Assembly: GCA_022564055.1 (NCBI GenBank) | Contig: JADFMD010000005.1 | Location: 1 to 63,393 of the forward strand | Source: Gemmatimonadota bacterium | GTDB lineage: Bacteria; Gemmatimonadota; Gemmatimonadetes; Longimicrobiales; Gaopeijiaceae | Direction of reading: 5' to 3' | DNA length: 63,393 bases | In this document: positions 7,862-16,803 of the stretch, one piece after another | Layout: every line of letters starts with the position of its first letter | Numbering within the stretch: the first letter of the stretch is position 1 | Translations under genes and position numbers: made by a program | The notes under the pieces: model-generated | The model's input: the letters and a program-made list of their open reading frames with translations, nothing else | Databases searched by the model: none | What the model was told of the DNA's origin: nothing

Positions 7862-8971
7862 ATGATCTCGATCGCATATCGCCGGCTGGCGCTGCTCGCA
7901 CTCGCGGCCTCGTTCGGATGTACCGGAGAACCTCCCGCAGACGCGCCATCCGCGGTCATCGTGTTCATCGCGAGCGGCGCAGGGGCCGCGCATTGGACCC
8001 TGGCCGGACTCGCGTCCGCTGACCTGGCGACGGCCCGGATGCCCGTGGGCGGACTCATGGATACCCGTGGCTGGGACCACGAGGTGACCGCTGGTGCGCC
8101 GGCCGCAACGGCCATCGCGACCGGGGTTCGGTCGTTCATGGGTGCCGTGGGTGTAGGGCCTGACAGCCTTCCTCGGGAGTCCGTCTTGGAGGTCGCCCAC
8201 GGACTGGAATGGGCGACCGGGCTGGTCACGACGGGAAGGATCACCGATCCCACGCCGGCGGCGTTTGCCGCTCACGTGCCGAGTGAGTCGGAACGGCTGG
8301 AGATCTTCCAGCAAATGATGGATCTCCCGGTCCAAGTTCTGCTCGGGGGCGGCGCCCGCGTGGTCGACGTCACGCCTCGGAGCCGCGCCCTCGAACTGCG
8401 CGCCCAGATACGGGGGCAGTACCAACGTGTTTCGAGCGTCCCGGAGCTCCAGAGGGCAGCTGAAACCGATTCCACACTCCTCGGCTTTTTTGCGCCCGGG
8501 GAGCTTCCACCTGCCGGCAGACGGTCGCCCTCCCTAGCCGACATGACCGCGGCGGCCCTGAAGGTTCTGGACCGGGATCCGGACGGGTTTTTTCTGATGG
8601 TCGAGAACAGGGGCCCCGATACCTACGCCCTGACGAATGGTGATCGGGAGGCCATCGTGGCCGAGATGCTCGCGTTCGACGACGCCCTAGGCGTGGGGCT
8701 CGAATACCAAACCGGGAATCCGGGAACGTTGATCCTGGTCATGGCGACCCACGAAACCGGGGGTATGCGCCTCTTGGCCAACGATGATCGAGACTTGGTC
8801 CTGGAATACGGGGCGGGTAGTGCTACGGGGGTGCGTGTGCCGATTTTCGCGATCGGGCCCGGTGCCGAGCGCTTCGGAGGGCTCATCGACAACGACGAAG
8901 TAGGCAGGGCGCTGCTGGATCTGGTGCGCGGAGCTAGGGCTGTACGGCCGAACCCGGGCGAACGCCCGTAA
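7862..8971 (+). CDS. Alkaline-phosphatase-like lipoprotein lacking catalytic residues
   Basis: The 369-residue protein has a lipobox (LAASFGC, Cys about 20) and aligns by eye with PhoA-family phosphatases: AVIVFIASGAGAAHW, GLMDTRGWDHEVTAGAPAATAIATG, GPDSLPRESVLEVA, AAFAAHVPSESE, VLLGGGARV, PDGFFLMVENRGPD and MATHETGGM. Key residues are lost. The TDSAA nucleophile motif is TAGAPA (about residue 75), so the phosphorylated serine is absent. The first metal motif (normally GDGMG) is ASGAG (about 36-40). The HxxH-type ligand after VE...D is replaced by YAL, and the usual ADHETGG is ATHETGG. The fold is probably kept without phosphatase activity. Its 3' end overlaps the convergent permease gene by 38 bp. 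The SD is weak. Confidence 0.8.
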   Translation: MISIAYRRLALLALAASFGCTGEPPADAPSAVIVFIASGAGAAHWTLAGLASADLATARMPVGGLMDTRGWDHEVTAGAPAATAIATGVRSFMGAVGVGPDSLPRESVLEVAHGLEWATGLVTTGRITDPTPAAFAAHVPSESERLEIFQQMMDLPVQVLLGGGARVVDVTPRSRALELRAQIRGQYQRVSSVPELQRAAETDSTLLGFFAPGELPPAGRRSPSLADMTAAALKVLDRDPDGFFLMVENRGPDTYALTNGDREAIVAEMLAFDDALGVGLEYQTGNPGTLILVMATHETGGMRLLANDDRDLVLEYGAGSATGVRVPIFAIGPGAERFGGLIDNDEVGRALLDLVRGARAVRPNPGERP

Positions 8972-9755
8972 GGAATCGAACCACCAGAGCAACCACCACC
9001 GCCAACCCGAACATACACACCAGAAGCGGCCCGGTGGGGATGTCCGTGGCGAAAGACACCACGACGCCAGTCACGAGTGTGAGCGAGCCGACGGCCCACG
9101 CGATCCCGAGGGCCACCCGGAACCGGCTCGTGAAGAGGAACGCCACCACCGCGGGAATGACGAGTGCGCTGAACACCATGAGGACACCCGCCACCGGCAC
9201 CGAGAACGAGATGACGATTCCGAAGAGCGCGTAAAAGAGGAAGTCCCAGCCACGGTCCCGTGGCCCACCGGCTTTCCCCAGCGATACCGACAGGAAGGGC
9301 TTCCTGAAAATGAAGTAGATCACGCCTAGGATGGTGTAGACCACGGCCATCCGAATGATCTCCGGCCACCCGACCCAGATCAACGTCCCCGTCAATGTCT
9401 CAGCGATGTGCTCGGCCCCCTCGGCCGTGAACCCGGCGATCAGAATCACGGCAGCGGAGGCCACGACAAAAATGATGCCGATCACGGCCTCTTGGGGAAC
9501 GACCGTGTCCTCGAGACGGCTGAAGGAAAAGATGAGTGCCCCTATGAGGGTAAAGCCCACCGAGAACCCCAGAGCCAACGGCGTCCCGTGCGCTACGCCC
9601 ATCAGAAATCCCACGGTGGCACCGAGCGCCGCGATCTGTGCGAAAGCGAGGTCCACAAAAATCACCCCCCGGGCGATGACGTGAAGGCCCAGATAAGCGT
9701 GGATCGAGAGAATCACGAGGCCGGCCACGATCGGCGGGATCATGAGATCGAGCAT
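8934..9755 (-). CDS. Metal ABC transporter permease (ZnuB/MntB family)
   Basis: The 273-residue protein has eight or so hydrophobic segments and the ABC-3 family pattern: GLHVIARGVIFVDLAFAQIAALG near residues 25-45, then LTGTLIWVGWPEI, and VPVAGVLMVFSALVIPAVVAFL near 185-205. It forms the inner-membrane channel for Zn, Mn or Fe(II). ATG 9755 has a strong AAAGGAG six bases upstream; an upstream extension to 9881 is not credible. It follows the binding-protein gene by 49 bp. The matching ATPase (ZnuC-like) is not in the window, so it must be encoded elsewhere or shared. Confidence 0.88.
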   Translation of the reverse strand: MLDLMIPPIVAGLVILSIHAYLGLHVIARGVIFVDLAFAQIAALGATVGFLMGVAHGTPLALGFSVGFTLIGALIFSFSRLEDTVVPQEAVIGIIFVVASAAVILIAGFTAEGAEHIAETLTGTLIWVGWPEIIRMAVVYTILGVIYFIFRKPFLSVSLGKAGGPRDRGWDFLFYALFGIVISFSVPVAGVLMVFSALVIPAVVAFLFTSRFRVALGIAWAVGSLTLVTGVVVSFATDIPTGPLLVCMFGLAVVVALVVRFLTGVRPGSAVQP

Positions 9756-9804
9756 GGTGTGCTCCTTTAAGAAAGCGGGAGTCGAGCTCGGAGGCCGCCG
9801 AACC

Positions 9805-10845
9805 TCAACGACCGGGCCCCGCGAACGCCCGAGCCAAGCCGTCGACCCACGAGTCCACGAGGGCGAAGTAGTCGTCGACACCCGCCCTCGCCCCGGGATT
9901 CATGGGAACCACGACGGCACGGGCCCGCCCACGTTGAGCGACGGTCTCGACCTTTCGTTCGTCGTAGTGGGCAGCGGCCAGAATTACATCGATTCCTTCA
10001 CTGGTCATCTTCTCGAGGAGCGCAGCCACGTGTCTCGGAGTCGGAGGAATTCCGGGTTTGGATTCGACAAAGTCCGCACAACGCACGCCGAACCGATCCT
10101 CCAAATATGCCCAGTTCTTGTGGTAACAAATGATGTCTCGGCCTCGGAAGGCTTCCGCCACGCCCAACCAACCACCCAACTCGGAGATGAGCGGACGGCC
10201 CTCGAAATCCTCACCTTCCAAGAAGGTATGAAGGGTTCCCTGGAGCGCTAGCGTTTCGAGAATTTCCCCTCCCAGGAGCTCGACGAGCCGCTCTCCGAAG
10301 AGCCGCCGATGGATCTCTGCCGTAAGGCGGTCCAGCCCCAAATTCCAGATGCGCCTCCGGTCCGGCGCCACCCGACCGAGCCCCACGGTGATATTGCGAG
10401 CCACCTGGAGGGCCCGGAGGGGGTCGGTGGTGACGTGCGGGTTGCCGAAAATATGCACGTCTCCTCCGCTCCGGTCCGCTGAGACGGGAATGTCCAGCAG
10501 TTTGATCCCGGTGTAGGCGGTCACGTACCCCCTTCCCCCTTCGGATACGTCCGCGTTTCCGGCCCGGTCGAGCACGGTCGGGGCCCAGAGCTCGAGGTCG
10601 AGCCCCGTCGTGATGAACAGGTCCGCTCGCCGGATGGACAGTGCGAAACTCGGCTTCGGACGTACGAAGTGCGCGTCTTCATTCGGGGACGCGATGGCGC
10701 TCACGTCGACCTCGGCACCTCCGATCTTCTCGGCGAGGTCTGCATAAACCGGAAGCGTTGCAACCACCCGGACGGGATCCGCCTGCGCGGCCACCTCCCC
10801 CACCATCCAACCCAAGGTCATGACTGCGGCAATGATTCTCAGCAT
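9805..10845 (-). CDS. Periplasmic metal-binding protein (ZnuA/cluster A-I family)
   Basis: The 346-residue protein has a signal peptide (about 1-21, GEVAAQA) and the metal-binding histidines of the cluster A-I solute-binding proteins: EDAHFVRPKPS (His59), GNPHVTTDP (about 138), and YHKNWAYLEDRFG (about 240), with a late acidic/His region AAAHYDERKVE. It captures Zn or Mn in the periplasm and delivers it to the permease. The long His/Asp-rich loop seen in many ZnuA proteins is absent, though HFV...SGGDVHIFGNPH gives extra histidines. It lies between the barrel-protein gene (12-bp gap upstream) and the permease gene, so the three form an operon. Confidence 0.88.
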   Translation of the reverse strand: MLRIIAAVMTLGWMVGEVAAQADPVRVVATLPVYADLAEKIGGAEVDVSAIASPNEDAHFVRPKPSFALSIRRADLFITTGLDLELWAPTVLDRAGNADVSEGGRGYVTAYTGIKLLDIPVSADRSGGDVHIFGNPHVTTDPLRALQVARNITVGLGRVAPDRRRIWNLGLDRLTAEIHRRLFGERLVELLGGEILETLALQGTLHTFLEGEDFEGRPLISELGGWLGVAEAFRGRDIICYHKNWAYLEDRFGVRCADFVESKPGIPPTPRHVAALLEKMTSEGIDVILAAAHYDERKVETVAQRGRARAVVVPMNPGARAGVDDYFALVDSWVDGLARAFAGPGR

Positions 10846-10857
10846 GGTTTCGCCCCC

Positions 10858-12210
10858 TCAATAGGTTTCATGTCTGTGCGGACCCATCGCGAACGTGATC
10901 CGAAGGGTGAACTGCCCCGTCGTTTTTCCTGGATTTTTCAGGATGTCGTACTCGGCCCGTACCCTCACATACTCGCTCTGCCAATAGGTCAACGACGGAG
11001 ACGCTATCCACGCCGTCTCGCTCGGGTTCATCGGGTTCTCGACCCAATCGTACCGCCCGCCCCCGATCCACTGGCGGGCGAACTTGAACTCGGCGAGCGT
11101 CCAGACGCCGAGCGCCGCCTGCGGTCCGACCACGCCCGTGACCTCTTCGGGATCGAGACGCATCACACCCGCGCGCAACGTCAGCGACCGATAGAGCGAC
11201 CGCGCCGGGGGAGCCCAGTAAAAGGACGCGTTGGCGCTGTAGAGAGCGCTGCGCGAGGCCAGCCCATTTGCGAGCCGATTCCCGCGGACGGCGCTGATCC
11301 CCAAATCCAGGTCGGTCGACGCCGACAATTCCCAAAAGGCGTTGAAATGACCCAGGAAACTGATCCCGCGCGACTCGCCCCACAGCTTTTCGTTTCGACG
11401 AGTGGTGACCTCGACCGTCGTCTCGTACGCGCCGGTACCGCTGGTGGGCAGCAGCCAATGCACGGAAAGTCCGTCCTGCGCGAGCGGCTCCTGACCGAGG
11501 AACGTCAGGTTCGGAAGGGCCCGACTCGTGAAGGGAAGCGCATGCACATGCCAACGGTTGAACTGGCCAAACTGTTGGAAGATGCGCCCGGCCTTGATGC
11601 CGATACCCCCAGGCAGGTTTACCCACTCCAAGTAAGCCTCCTCCACGACAAAGATCGCGTCGGCCCGTTCGTAAACACCCGCCGGGTCGGGAAACACGTC
11701 GATGGTCCCGCTCGGATCCCAGGTCGTCATCGTGATCTTAGCGCGCGTGTAGGGATCGAGAGCCGACGCGAGGGACAACTCGAAAGCGCGCGGAAAGAAG
11801 TTGTCCTCACCCGGGTTTTCGGTCTCGATCGACGCGTAGACATCACCCGTGAAGGTGATCTCCGGGTTCAGCGCCTGAAGCGAGCGTGCCCGGCCGACGA
11901 ACTCCTGCGTGCCCTGTGCCCGGGCCGTCGTGTCTGCTGCAGCGTCCCCCGCAGCGGCCCGGGCCGCTGCCCGGAGCCGAGCCAGCGCGTCTGTCGCCTC
12001 CTCCTCCCGATCGCGAACCTGCGGCTCCGCTTGGCCAGGACCCATGGCGTTCGCGAGGCTGTCGAGCCGAGCTGTCAGCACTTCGATCTCAGCCCGGAGC
12101 GAATCGAGCTGCGCGGCCGGCACGTCCTGCGCCCGCGCCCTTACCGGGCCAAAAGCGAGAATTCCCACCAACACGAGAAGGCCTTCGCTTGCAAATAGAT
12201 TGTTTCGCAT
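10858..12210 (-). CDS. Outer-membrane beta-barrel (porin-like) protein of the metal uptake operon
   Basis: The 450-residue protein has a signal peptide (about 1-27, VRARAQ), then a coiled-coil segment with repeated LDSL (about 35-60), an Ala-rich linker and a region with alternating polar/hydrophobic strands (LNPEITFTGDVYASIET, FFPRAFELSLASALDPYTRAKITM, YLEWVNLPGGIGIKAGRIFQQFG). It ends in strand-like sequences and a His-containing tail, GPHRHETY. This is the general build of trimeric barrel porins with an N-terminal coiled coil. I do not recognise a named family. Lying first in the run barrel-binding protein-permease, it probably carries the metal or a metal complex across the outer membrane. 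Confidence 0.7.
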   Translation of the reverse strand: MRNNLFASEGLLVLVGILAFGPVRARAQDVPAAQLDSLRAEIEVLTARLDSLANAMGPGQAEPQVRDREEEATDALARLRAAARAAAGDAAADTTARAQGTQEFVGRARSLQALNPEITFTGDVYASIETENPGEDNFFPRAFELSLASALDPYTRAKITMTTWDPSGTIDVFPDPAGVYERADAIFVVEEAYLEWVNLPGGIGIKAGRIFQQFGQFNRWHVHALPFTSRALPNLTFLGQEPLAQDGLSVHWLLPTSGTGAYETTVEVTTRRNEKLWGESRGISFLGHFNAFWELSASTDLDLGISAVRGNRLANGLASRSALYSANASFYWAPPARSLYRSLTLRAGVMRLDPEEVTGVVGPQAALGVWTLAEFKFARQWIGGGRYDWVENPMNPSETAWIASPSLTYWQSEYVRVRAEYDILKNPGKTTGQFTLRITFAMGPHRHETY

Positions 12211-12339
12211 CGTACCTCCCTGAGAATCGGGTCCTCCGGGGCTATTGCCGGAGCATTCGACCCGCGAAACACCGCTCCCTGGGGTTCTCGCCCAGGAAGC
12301 TGCGCTCGATGGTTCCTCTGCAGCACGCAGAGGTCGTTC

Positions 12340-12675
12340 TCAGGTGGCGTGGGGTGGGGCGCGTGAGTGCGTGGGGATCCGGCGCAGGAGCTCGACCGGG
12401 ACATCGTCGCGTCCGGATACGGACTCGCCCGCAGCAGGCGGAGCCACTCCAAACGGGAGGGACGGCCCCCTGGACCAGCCCTGCTTTCCGAACTGGATAC
12501 AGATCGTGTGGTCGTGGCGAGGATGCGAACACCCCTCGTGATGCCCCGACTCGATGGTGACGTCGGAGCCCAGGAGTTCCCGATCCAGCGACGGGATGAT
12601 CGCGCTGAAAGCGAATATCCAGACCGCCAAGCCGGTGGCAAAAGCGTCGGCTAAACGCCCTTTCCTCATCATCAT
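12340..12675 (-). CDS. Small His-rich membrane-anchored protein, metal operon associated
   Basis: A 111-residue frame starts at a cluster of ATGs (12675, 12672, 12669) with GGAG ten bases before the first. It has one hydrophobic segment (about residues 8-24, DAFATGLAVWIFAFSAII), then a short His/Cys cluster (GHHEGCSHPRHDHTIC, about 42-57) and a Pro/Arg-rich tail. It could bind Zn or Cu on the periplasmic side. It lies 129 bp upstream of the barrel-binding protein-permease operon in the same direction, and divergent from the copper ATPase. It resembles in build the protein at 23664-23999, which precedes the RND efflux operon. No family is recognised, and other frames are open here, so the coding call is moderate. 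Confidence 0.5.
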   Translation of the reverse strand: MMMRKGRLADAFATGLAVWIFAFSAIIPSLDRELLGSDVTIESGHHEGCSHPRHDHTICIQFGKQGWSRGPSLPFGVAPPAAGESVSGRDDVPVELLRRIPTHSRAPPHAT

Positions 12676-12856
12676 ACTTGGCATGCTCCTCATGCTTGGG
12701 ACGCTAGGGGGAGACCACGAGGGTGTCAACGGTGCCTTTTCCAGCGGGCAGCTTTGGTCCACTCCAGAATCTGACAGGGCGCCTGCTCAGTGATATGCTG
12801 GACTGCTTTCAGTTCGACAGAAACGCTGACAACTCGACCTGCCGAGGAGAGCTGGA

Positions 12857-15331
12857 ATGACGCACGACCACTCAAGTGAGGTGCCCCGGGAGAAGGAGCC
12901 TGCCGCCAAGGTCGCCCAACTCGAGGACCCCGTCTGCGGTATGAGTGTTACGGCGGACACCTCGCATCGGACGGACCGCGATGGCACCGAATTCCTCTTC
13001 TGCTCGGTTGGGTGCCTGACCAAATTCAGAGAGGACCCTACGCGTTACTTGGGGGGACCTCCACGGGAATCTGTGCCGGATGCACGACCGGGGGTCGCGG
13101 GAGCGATCCATAGCTGTCCGATGCATCCGGAGGTTCGTCAGGAGGGCCCCGGCTCATGTCCGAAGTGCGGGATGTCCCTGGATGCGGAGGTGGTCGCGCC
13201 TCCGTCGTCGCGTACCGAGTATGTGTGCCCCATGCATCCTGAGATCGTTCGTGCCGAGCCTGGAAGCTGCCCAATCTGTGGGATGGGTCTCGAGCCCCGC
13301 GTGGTTTCGCTGGACGAAGAGGAAAACCCGGAGCTGGTGGACATGACACGCCGCTTCTGGGTCAGCGCGGCCTTGAGCCTCTCGGTCCTCGCCATCGCCA
13401 TGGGGATGTATCTGCCAGGCGGAAACCCACTCTTGCGGTGGTTCCGGCCCGGTACGCTCGCCTGGGCAGAGCTGCTCCTGAGCACGCCGGTCGTCCTCTG
13501 GGGTGGATGGCCGTTCTTCGTTCGCGCCTGGCAGTCCGTGGTCACACGCAACCTCAACATGTTCACCCTCATCGGACTCGGTGTGGGCGTCGCCTACGTC
13601 TTCAGCCTCGTGGCGTCATTCATGCCTCACCTCTTCCCGGCGTCTTTCCGTAACGAAGCCGGCGAGGTGGGCTTGTACTTCGAGGCGGCGGCGGTGATCG
13701 TCACCCTCGTTCTCCTGGGGCAGGTTCTGGAGCTGAAGGCCCGGGGACAGACGAGCGCGGCGATCAAGGCTCTGCTGGGTTTGGCACCCAAGACGGCGAG
13801 AAGGGTCAACGATGACGGCAGTGAGGAGGACGTTCCCCTCGACCGGGTGCAACCGGGAGACCGCCTCAGAATCCGCCCGGGGGAGAAGGTGCCCGTGGAC
13901 GGCACCGTGGTCGAGGGATCGAGCTCGGTGGACGAAGCGATGCTCACGGGGGAGCCGATACCCGTCGAAAAGGGTGTGGGCGACAAGCTCATCGGAGCCA
14001 CTGTGAACGGCACGGGATCGCTGATCATGCGGGCGGATCGGGTGGGCGCCGAGACTCTGCTTTCGCAGATTGTTCAGATGGTGGCCGAGGCCCAGCGCAG
14101 CCGGGCGCCCATCCAGAAACTGGCGGACCTGGTGGCGTCCTACTTCGTTCCAGCTGTCGTGCTGATCGCCATCATCACGTTCATCGTTTGGGCGCTGGTG
14201 GGTCCCGAGCCAGCCATGGCCTACGCCCTCATCAACTCGGTGGCGGTCTTGATCATCGCGTGTCCCTGCGCACTGGGCCTAGCCACGCCCATGTCCATCA
14301 TGGTCGCGACCGGCAAGGGAGCGTCCATGGGCGTCCTGTTCAAGAACGCGGAAGCCATCGAGGTGTTGCGGAAGGTCGACACGCTCATCGTCGACAAGAC
14401 CGGAACCCTCACCCTCGGGAAGCCCAAGCTGGTGACCGTGACCCCAGCTGGCGCGTTCACCGATGACCAACTTCTCGGTTTCGCCGGCAGCCTGGAGCGA
14501 GGTAGCGAGCACCCGCTCGCCGAGGCCATTGTGGAGGGGGCGATCGGGCGTGACGTAACTCTCGGTGACGCAAAGGACTTCGAGTCCGTCACCGGAAAGG
14601 GTGTGCAGGGTTGGGTGGAGGGCCGTTCGGTGGCTCTCGGCAACCTCGCGTTGATGGAGGATCTCGATGTGCCACTGGGGGATCTGGTCGAGCGAGCGGA
14701 GACCATGAGGCGAGATGGCCAGACCGTCATGTTCGTGGCCGTCGATGGCGAGCCCGCGGGCCTCGTTGGAGTGGCGGACCCGATCAAGGAGACGACGCCC
14801 GACGCGATCGAGAGACTCCACGAAGAGGGAGTTCGGGTCGTCATGATCACGGGCGACAGCAAGACGACGGCCCAGGTCGTTGCGGACAAGCTCGGCATCG
14901 ACGAGGTCGTCGCCGAGGTACTTCCGCAGGAGAAGGCCGAAATCGTCAAGCGGCTTCAGGCGGAGGGAAAGATCGTCGCCATGGCGGGTGACGGGATCAA
15001 CGACGCCCCGGCCCTGGCCCAGGCCCAGGTCGGCATCGCAATGGGGACAGGCACGGACGTGGCGATGGAAAGCGCAGGGGTCACCCTCGTCCGAGGCGAC
15101 CTCCGAGGGATCGTCCGGGCGAGGCGTTTGAGCCGTGCCACCATGCGTAATATTCGGCAGAACCTCTTTTTCGCTTTCGTCTACAACAGCGTCGGGGTAC
15201 CGATCGCGGCGGGGGTGCTCTACCCGGTGTTCGGCATCTTGCTGAGCCCCATCATCGCGGCCGCCGCGATGAGCCTGAGCTCGGTGTCGGTAATCGGCAA
15301 CGCGTTGCGGCTGCGGGGCGTCGAGATGTAG
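12857..15331 (+). CDS. copA: Copper-type P1B ATPase with YHS and two heavy-metal-binding (CPMHPE) domains
   Basis: The 824-residue pump has an unusual soluble N-terminus. A YHS domain ([15 protein letters not shown] to DPTRYLG, about 23-62) is followed by two short CPMHPE...GSCPxCGM metal-binding modules (about 78-105 and 120-148). Then come the P-type ATPase landmarks: MLTGEPIP (about 361), the transmembrane [13 protein letters not shown] (CPC, about 466-470), the phosphorylated DKTGTLT (about 513), GSEHPLAEA (about 551), ITGDSKTTA and [13 protein letters not shown] (about 711). It exports Cu(I) or Ag(I) from the cytoplasm using ATP. GAGGAGA seven bases before ATG 12857 supports the start. 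The classic N-terminal GMTCxxC domain is absent, replaced by these modules, as in SilP-like pumps. Confidence 0.93.
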   Translation: MTHDHSSEVPREKEPAAKVAQLEDPVCGMSVTADTSHRTDRDGTEFLFCSVGCLTKFREDPTRYLGGPPRESVPDARPGVAGAIHSCPMHPEVRQEGPGSCPKCGMSLDAEVVAPPSSRTEYVCPMHPEIVRAEPGSCPICGMGLEPRVVSLDEEENPELVDMTRRFWVSAALSLSVLAIAMGMYLPGGNPLLRWFRPGTLAWAELLLSTPVVLWGGWPFFVRAWQSVVTRNLNMFTLIGLGVGVAYVFSLVASFMPHLFPASFRNEAGEVGLYFEAAAVIVTLVLLGQVLELKARGQTSAAIKALLGLAPKTARRVNDDGSEEDVPLDRVQPGDRLRIRPGEKVPVDGTVVEGSSSVDEAMLTGEPIPVEKGVGDKLIGATVNGTGSLIMRADRVGAETLLSQIVQMVAEAQRSRAPIQKLADLVASYFVPAVVLIAIITFIVWALVGPEPAMAYALINSVAVLIIACPCALGLATPMSIMVATGKGASMGVLFKNAEAIEVLRKVDTLIVDKTGTLTLGKPKLVTVTPAGAFTDDQLLGFAGSLERGSEHPLAEAIVEGAIGRDVTLGDAKDFESVTGKGVQGWVEGRSVALGNLALMEDLDVPLGDLVERAETMRRDGQTVMFVAVDGEPAGLVGVADPIKETTPDAIERLHEEGVRVVMITGDSKTTAQVVADKLGIDEVVAEVLPQEKAEIVKRLQAEGKIVAMAGDGINDAPALAQAQVGIAMGTGTDVAMESAGVTLVRGDLRGIVRARRLSRATMRNIRQNLFFAFVYNSVGVPIAAGVLYPVFGILLSPIIAAAAMSLSSVSVIGNALRLRGVEM

Positions 15332-15421
15332 ACGCGCAGGCATTCCCCTCCCCGCTCTAACACTGTCGGACGGGGAACCGGGGAACGAAATCCAGAGCCC
15401 CTGCCCGCCACAACGTCGCTT

Positions 15422-15802
15422 TCACTCGTGCTTGCCGTCCCCAAAAACTCCGTGCGCCCTAGTGTGGTGCTGAGTCAGCGTGATACGCAAGGTGGTACCC
15501 GCGTCCGAATTCAGCACTTCGACACCCCCACCACGCCCCTCGATCACCGCCCGCACAATGGCAAGGCCCAGCCCTGAGCCATCCACCGTGTGCCGATGGC
15601 TCTCACCGCGGTAGAAGCGGTCGAACAACCGGTCCAAATCCTGGGACGGGATGCCCGTGCCGGAGTCCGAGACCGGAATCTCGATCGTCCCCGCCTCCGT
15701 TCGACCGGCGCGGACCCTGATCTCACCACCGTAAGGAATTCCGTACTTCAGAGCGTTATCCACGAGGTTGCTCAGAGCCCGCTCGAGGGCGAGGGGTTCC
15801 AC
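15422..15802 (-). pseudogene. Truncated sensor histidine kinase (ATPase domain only)
   Basis: Only the C-terminal 126 residues of a histidine kinase remain. They include the N box (NLVDNALKYG), G1 box (DSGTGIP), F box (FDRFYRG) and G2 box (GSGLGLAIVRAV). The sensor, HAMP and His-phosphotransfer segments are missing, and no partner response regulator is present. The frame opens at a GTG (15802) inside what would be the VxPLALERALSNL helix of an intact kinase, so the 5' part has been cut off. The cut coincides with the truncation of the plus-strand gene at 15791. The neighbouring copper ATPase suggests a CusS-like metal sensor once lay here, but that is inference. Confidence 0.8.
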
Positions 15803-16192
15803 GAGGCGACGTTCAAACTCGTCCTGGTCGGAGTATTCGATGAGTATACGCTCCAGGATGTCGAAGTCGGCGAGAGTGGGACCTTTTCAATCGAGCTAGA
15901 AATTTCGGCGGACGTCCGAGCCGGCCAATACCAGGTGGTCGCGCTCAACGACGGAGGTGAACGCCAAGCCGCGCTGGACATCTCTGTTTCCGCCGCTGCG
16001 GAGGCCGTGCAAGCGGACCATGACGAGGCGGGCGGGCACGAGGCGGCCATGGAGGCGGGACCCAGCGCCGAGGAGATGATCATCGAGCGATCGATGGCCG
16101 GTGCAGGCTGGGGTGTTATCGGCCTTTTGATCGGTCTTTCTGGAGGACTCGGCACGGTCTTGCTCAGGCGCGCGCCCGCGACCGAGGCGTAG
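15791..16192 (+). pseudogene. 5'-truncated exported protein with C-terminal membrane anchor
   Basis: From about 15791 the plus strand encodes roughly 133 residues of a plausible exported protein. A beta-sandwich-like segment (FKLVLVGVFDEYTLQDVEVGE, FSIELEISADVRAGQYQVVAL, ALDISVSAAAEA) is followed by a His/Asp/Glu linker (QADHDEAGGHEAAME) and a C-terminal transmembrane helix (GWGVIGLLIGLSGGLGTVLLRR). The segment lacks any start codon in frame after the breakpoint, and upstream codons read through the antisense of the kinase fragment. I therefore call it a truncated gene. The intact version would be expected to carry a signal peptide and a longer sandwich domain. The next gene (16261) encodes a similarly built secreted protein. 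Confidence 0.65.
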
Positions 16193-16260
16193 CGGTGCCC
16201 GAACCTCAGAAGTAGAGTGCAGCATCCGGGGAAGGCATCCATCACTGAAGGAGGTTAAAC

Positions 16261-16716
16261 ATGCCGCGACACGCGAAGCTTCTAGTCCTTTCCTTGTTCG
16301 TGGCCGCTACGGCCATCGTCACAGGCGCGGCGTCCTCAAGCGACCGGGCCAGGCCCCACGAACGCAAGGAAATAGCGGGCCTGTCGGTGCTCTTCGGCGC
16401 CGAGCCGGAGCCCGCACTCACCGAGGAGCTGCAGTTCTTGAGATGGCGCATCAACTCCCTGGCTGACCAAGAACCCTACCAGGCCCTGGAAGACGCCGAG
16501 GTCATTATCACGCACGACGGTGAGGAATTCGGACCATTCCAGGTGAGAGGTGCACGCCGCGATCCCGGTCTTTACCAGACCCAGCACATTTTCAGGGAAG
16601 CCGGCGAGTACGAGTCCGTGCTGAGCTTTCGAAAGGGTGATGAGGACGAAGTGCACACTGTCGCGTTCACGTTCAATATTCGTGATCGAGCCACGCTCGA
16701 GATTCCCGGCCGTTGA
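16261..16716 (+). CDS. Secreted protein with Ig-like/YtkA-like sandwich domain
   Basis: The 151-residue protein has a signal peptide (about 1-25, ending TGAASS) and one beta-sandwich-like domain. Its last strands read RRDPGLYQTQHIFREAGEYESVLSFRKGDEDEVHTVAFTFNIRD, a pattern shared with YtkA/FixH-like and CusB N-terminal metal-associated domains. GGAGG sits about 7 nt before the ATG. Lying between a copper ATPase and an RND metal efflux operon, it could be a periplasmic metal chaperone, but no His/Met/Cys cluster is obvious. It follows the truncated gene by 68 bp and may have belonged to the same operon. No firm family assignment. Confidence 0.7.
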   Translation: MPRHAKLLVLSLFVAATAIVTGAASSSDRARPHERKEIAGLSVLFGAEPEPALTEELQFLRWRINSLADQEPYQALEDAEVIITHDGEEFGPFQVRGARRDPGLYQTQHIFREAGEYESVLSFRKGDEDEVHTVAFTFNIRDRATLEIPGR

Positions 16717-16803
16717 GGCGAAGCAGTCACCCTGCCTGACACCGATCGGCTCCGGGAAAACCTGACGCAGATATTTCTGGGGCGTCGCGGGAGGTATATG
16801 AAC

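Noticed and set aside
7457-8425. 322-residue minus-strand frame across the msrP upstream region
   Set aside because: It is antisense to the alkaline-phosphatase-like gene and the gap and shows no motif or SD.
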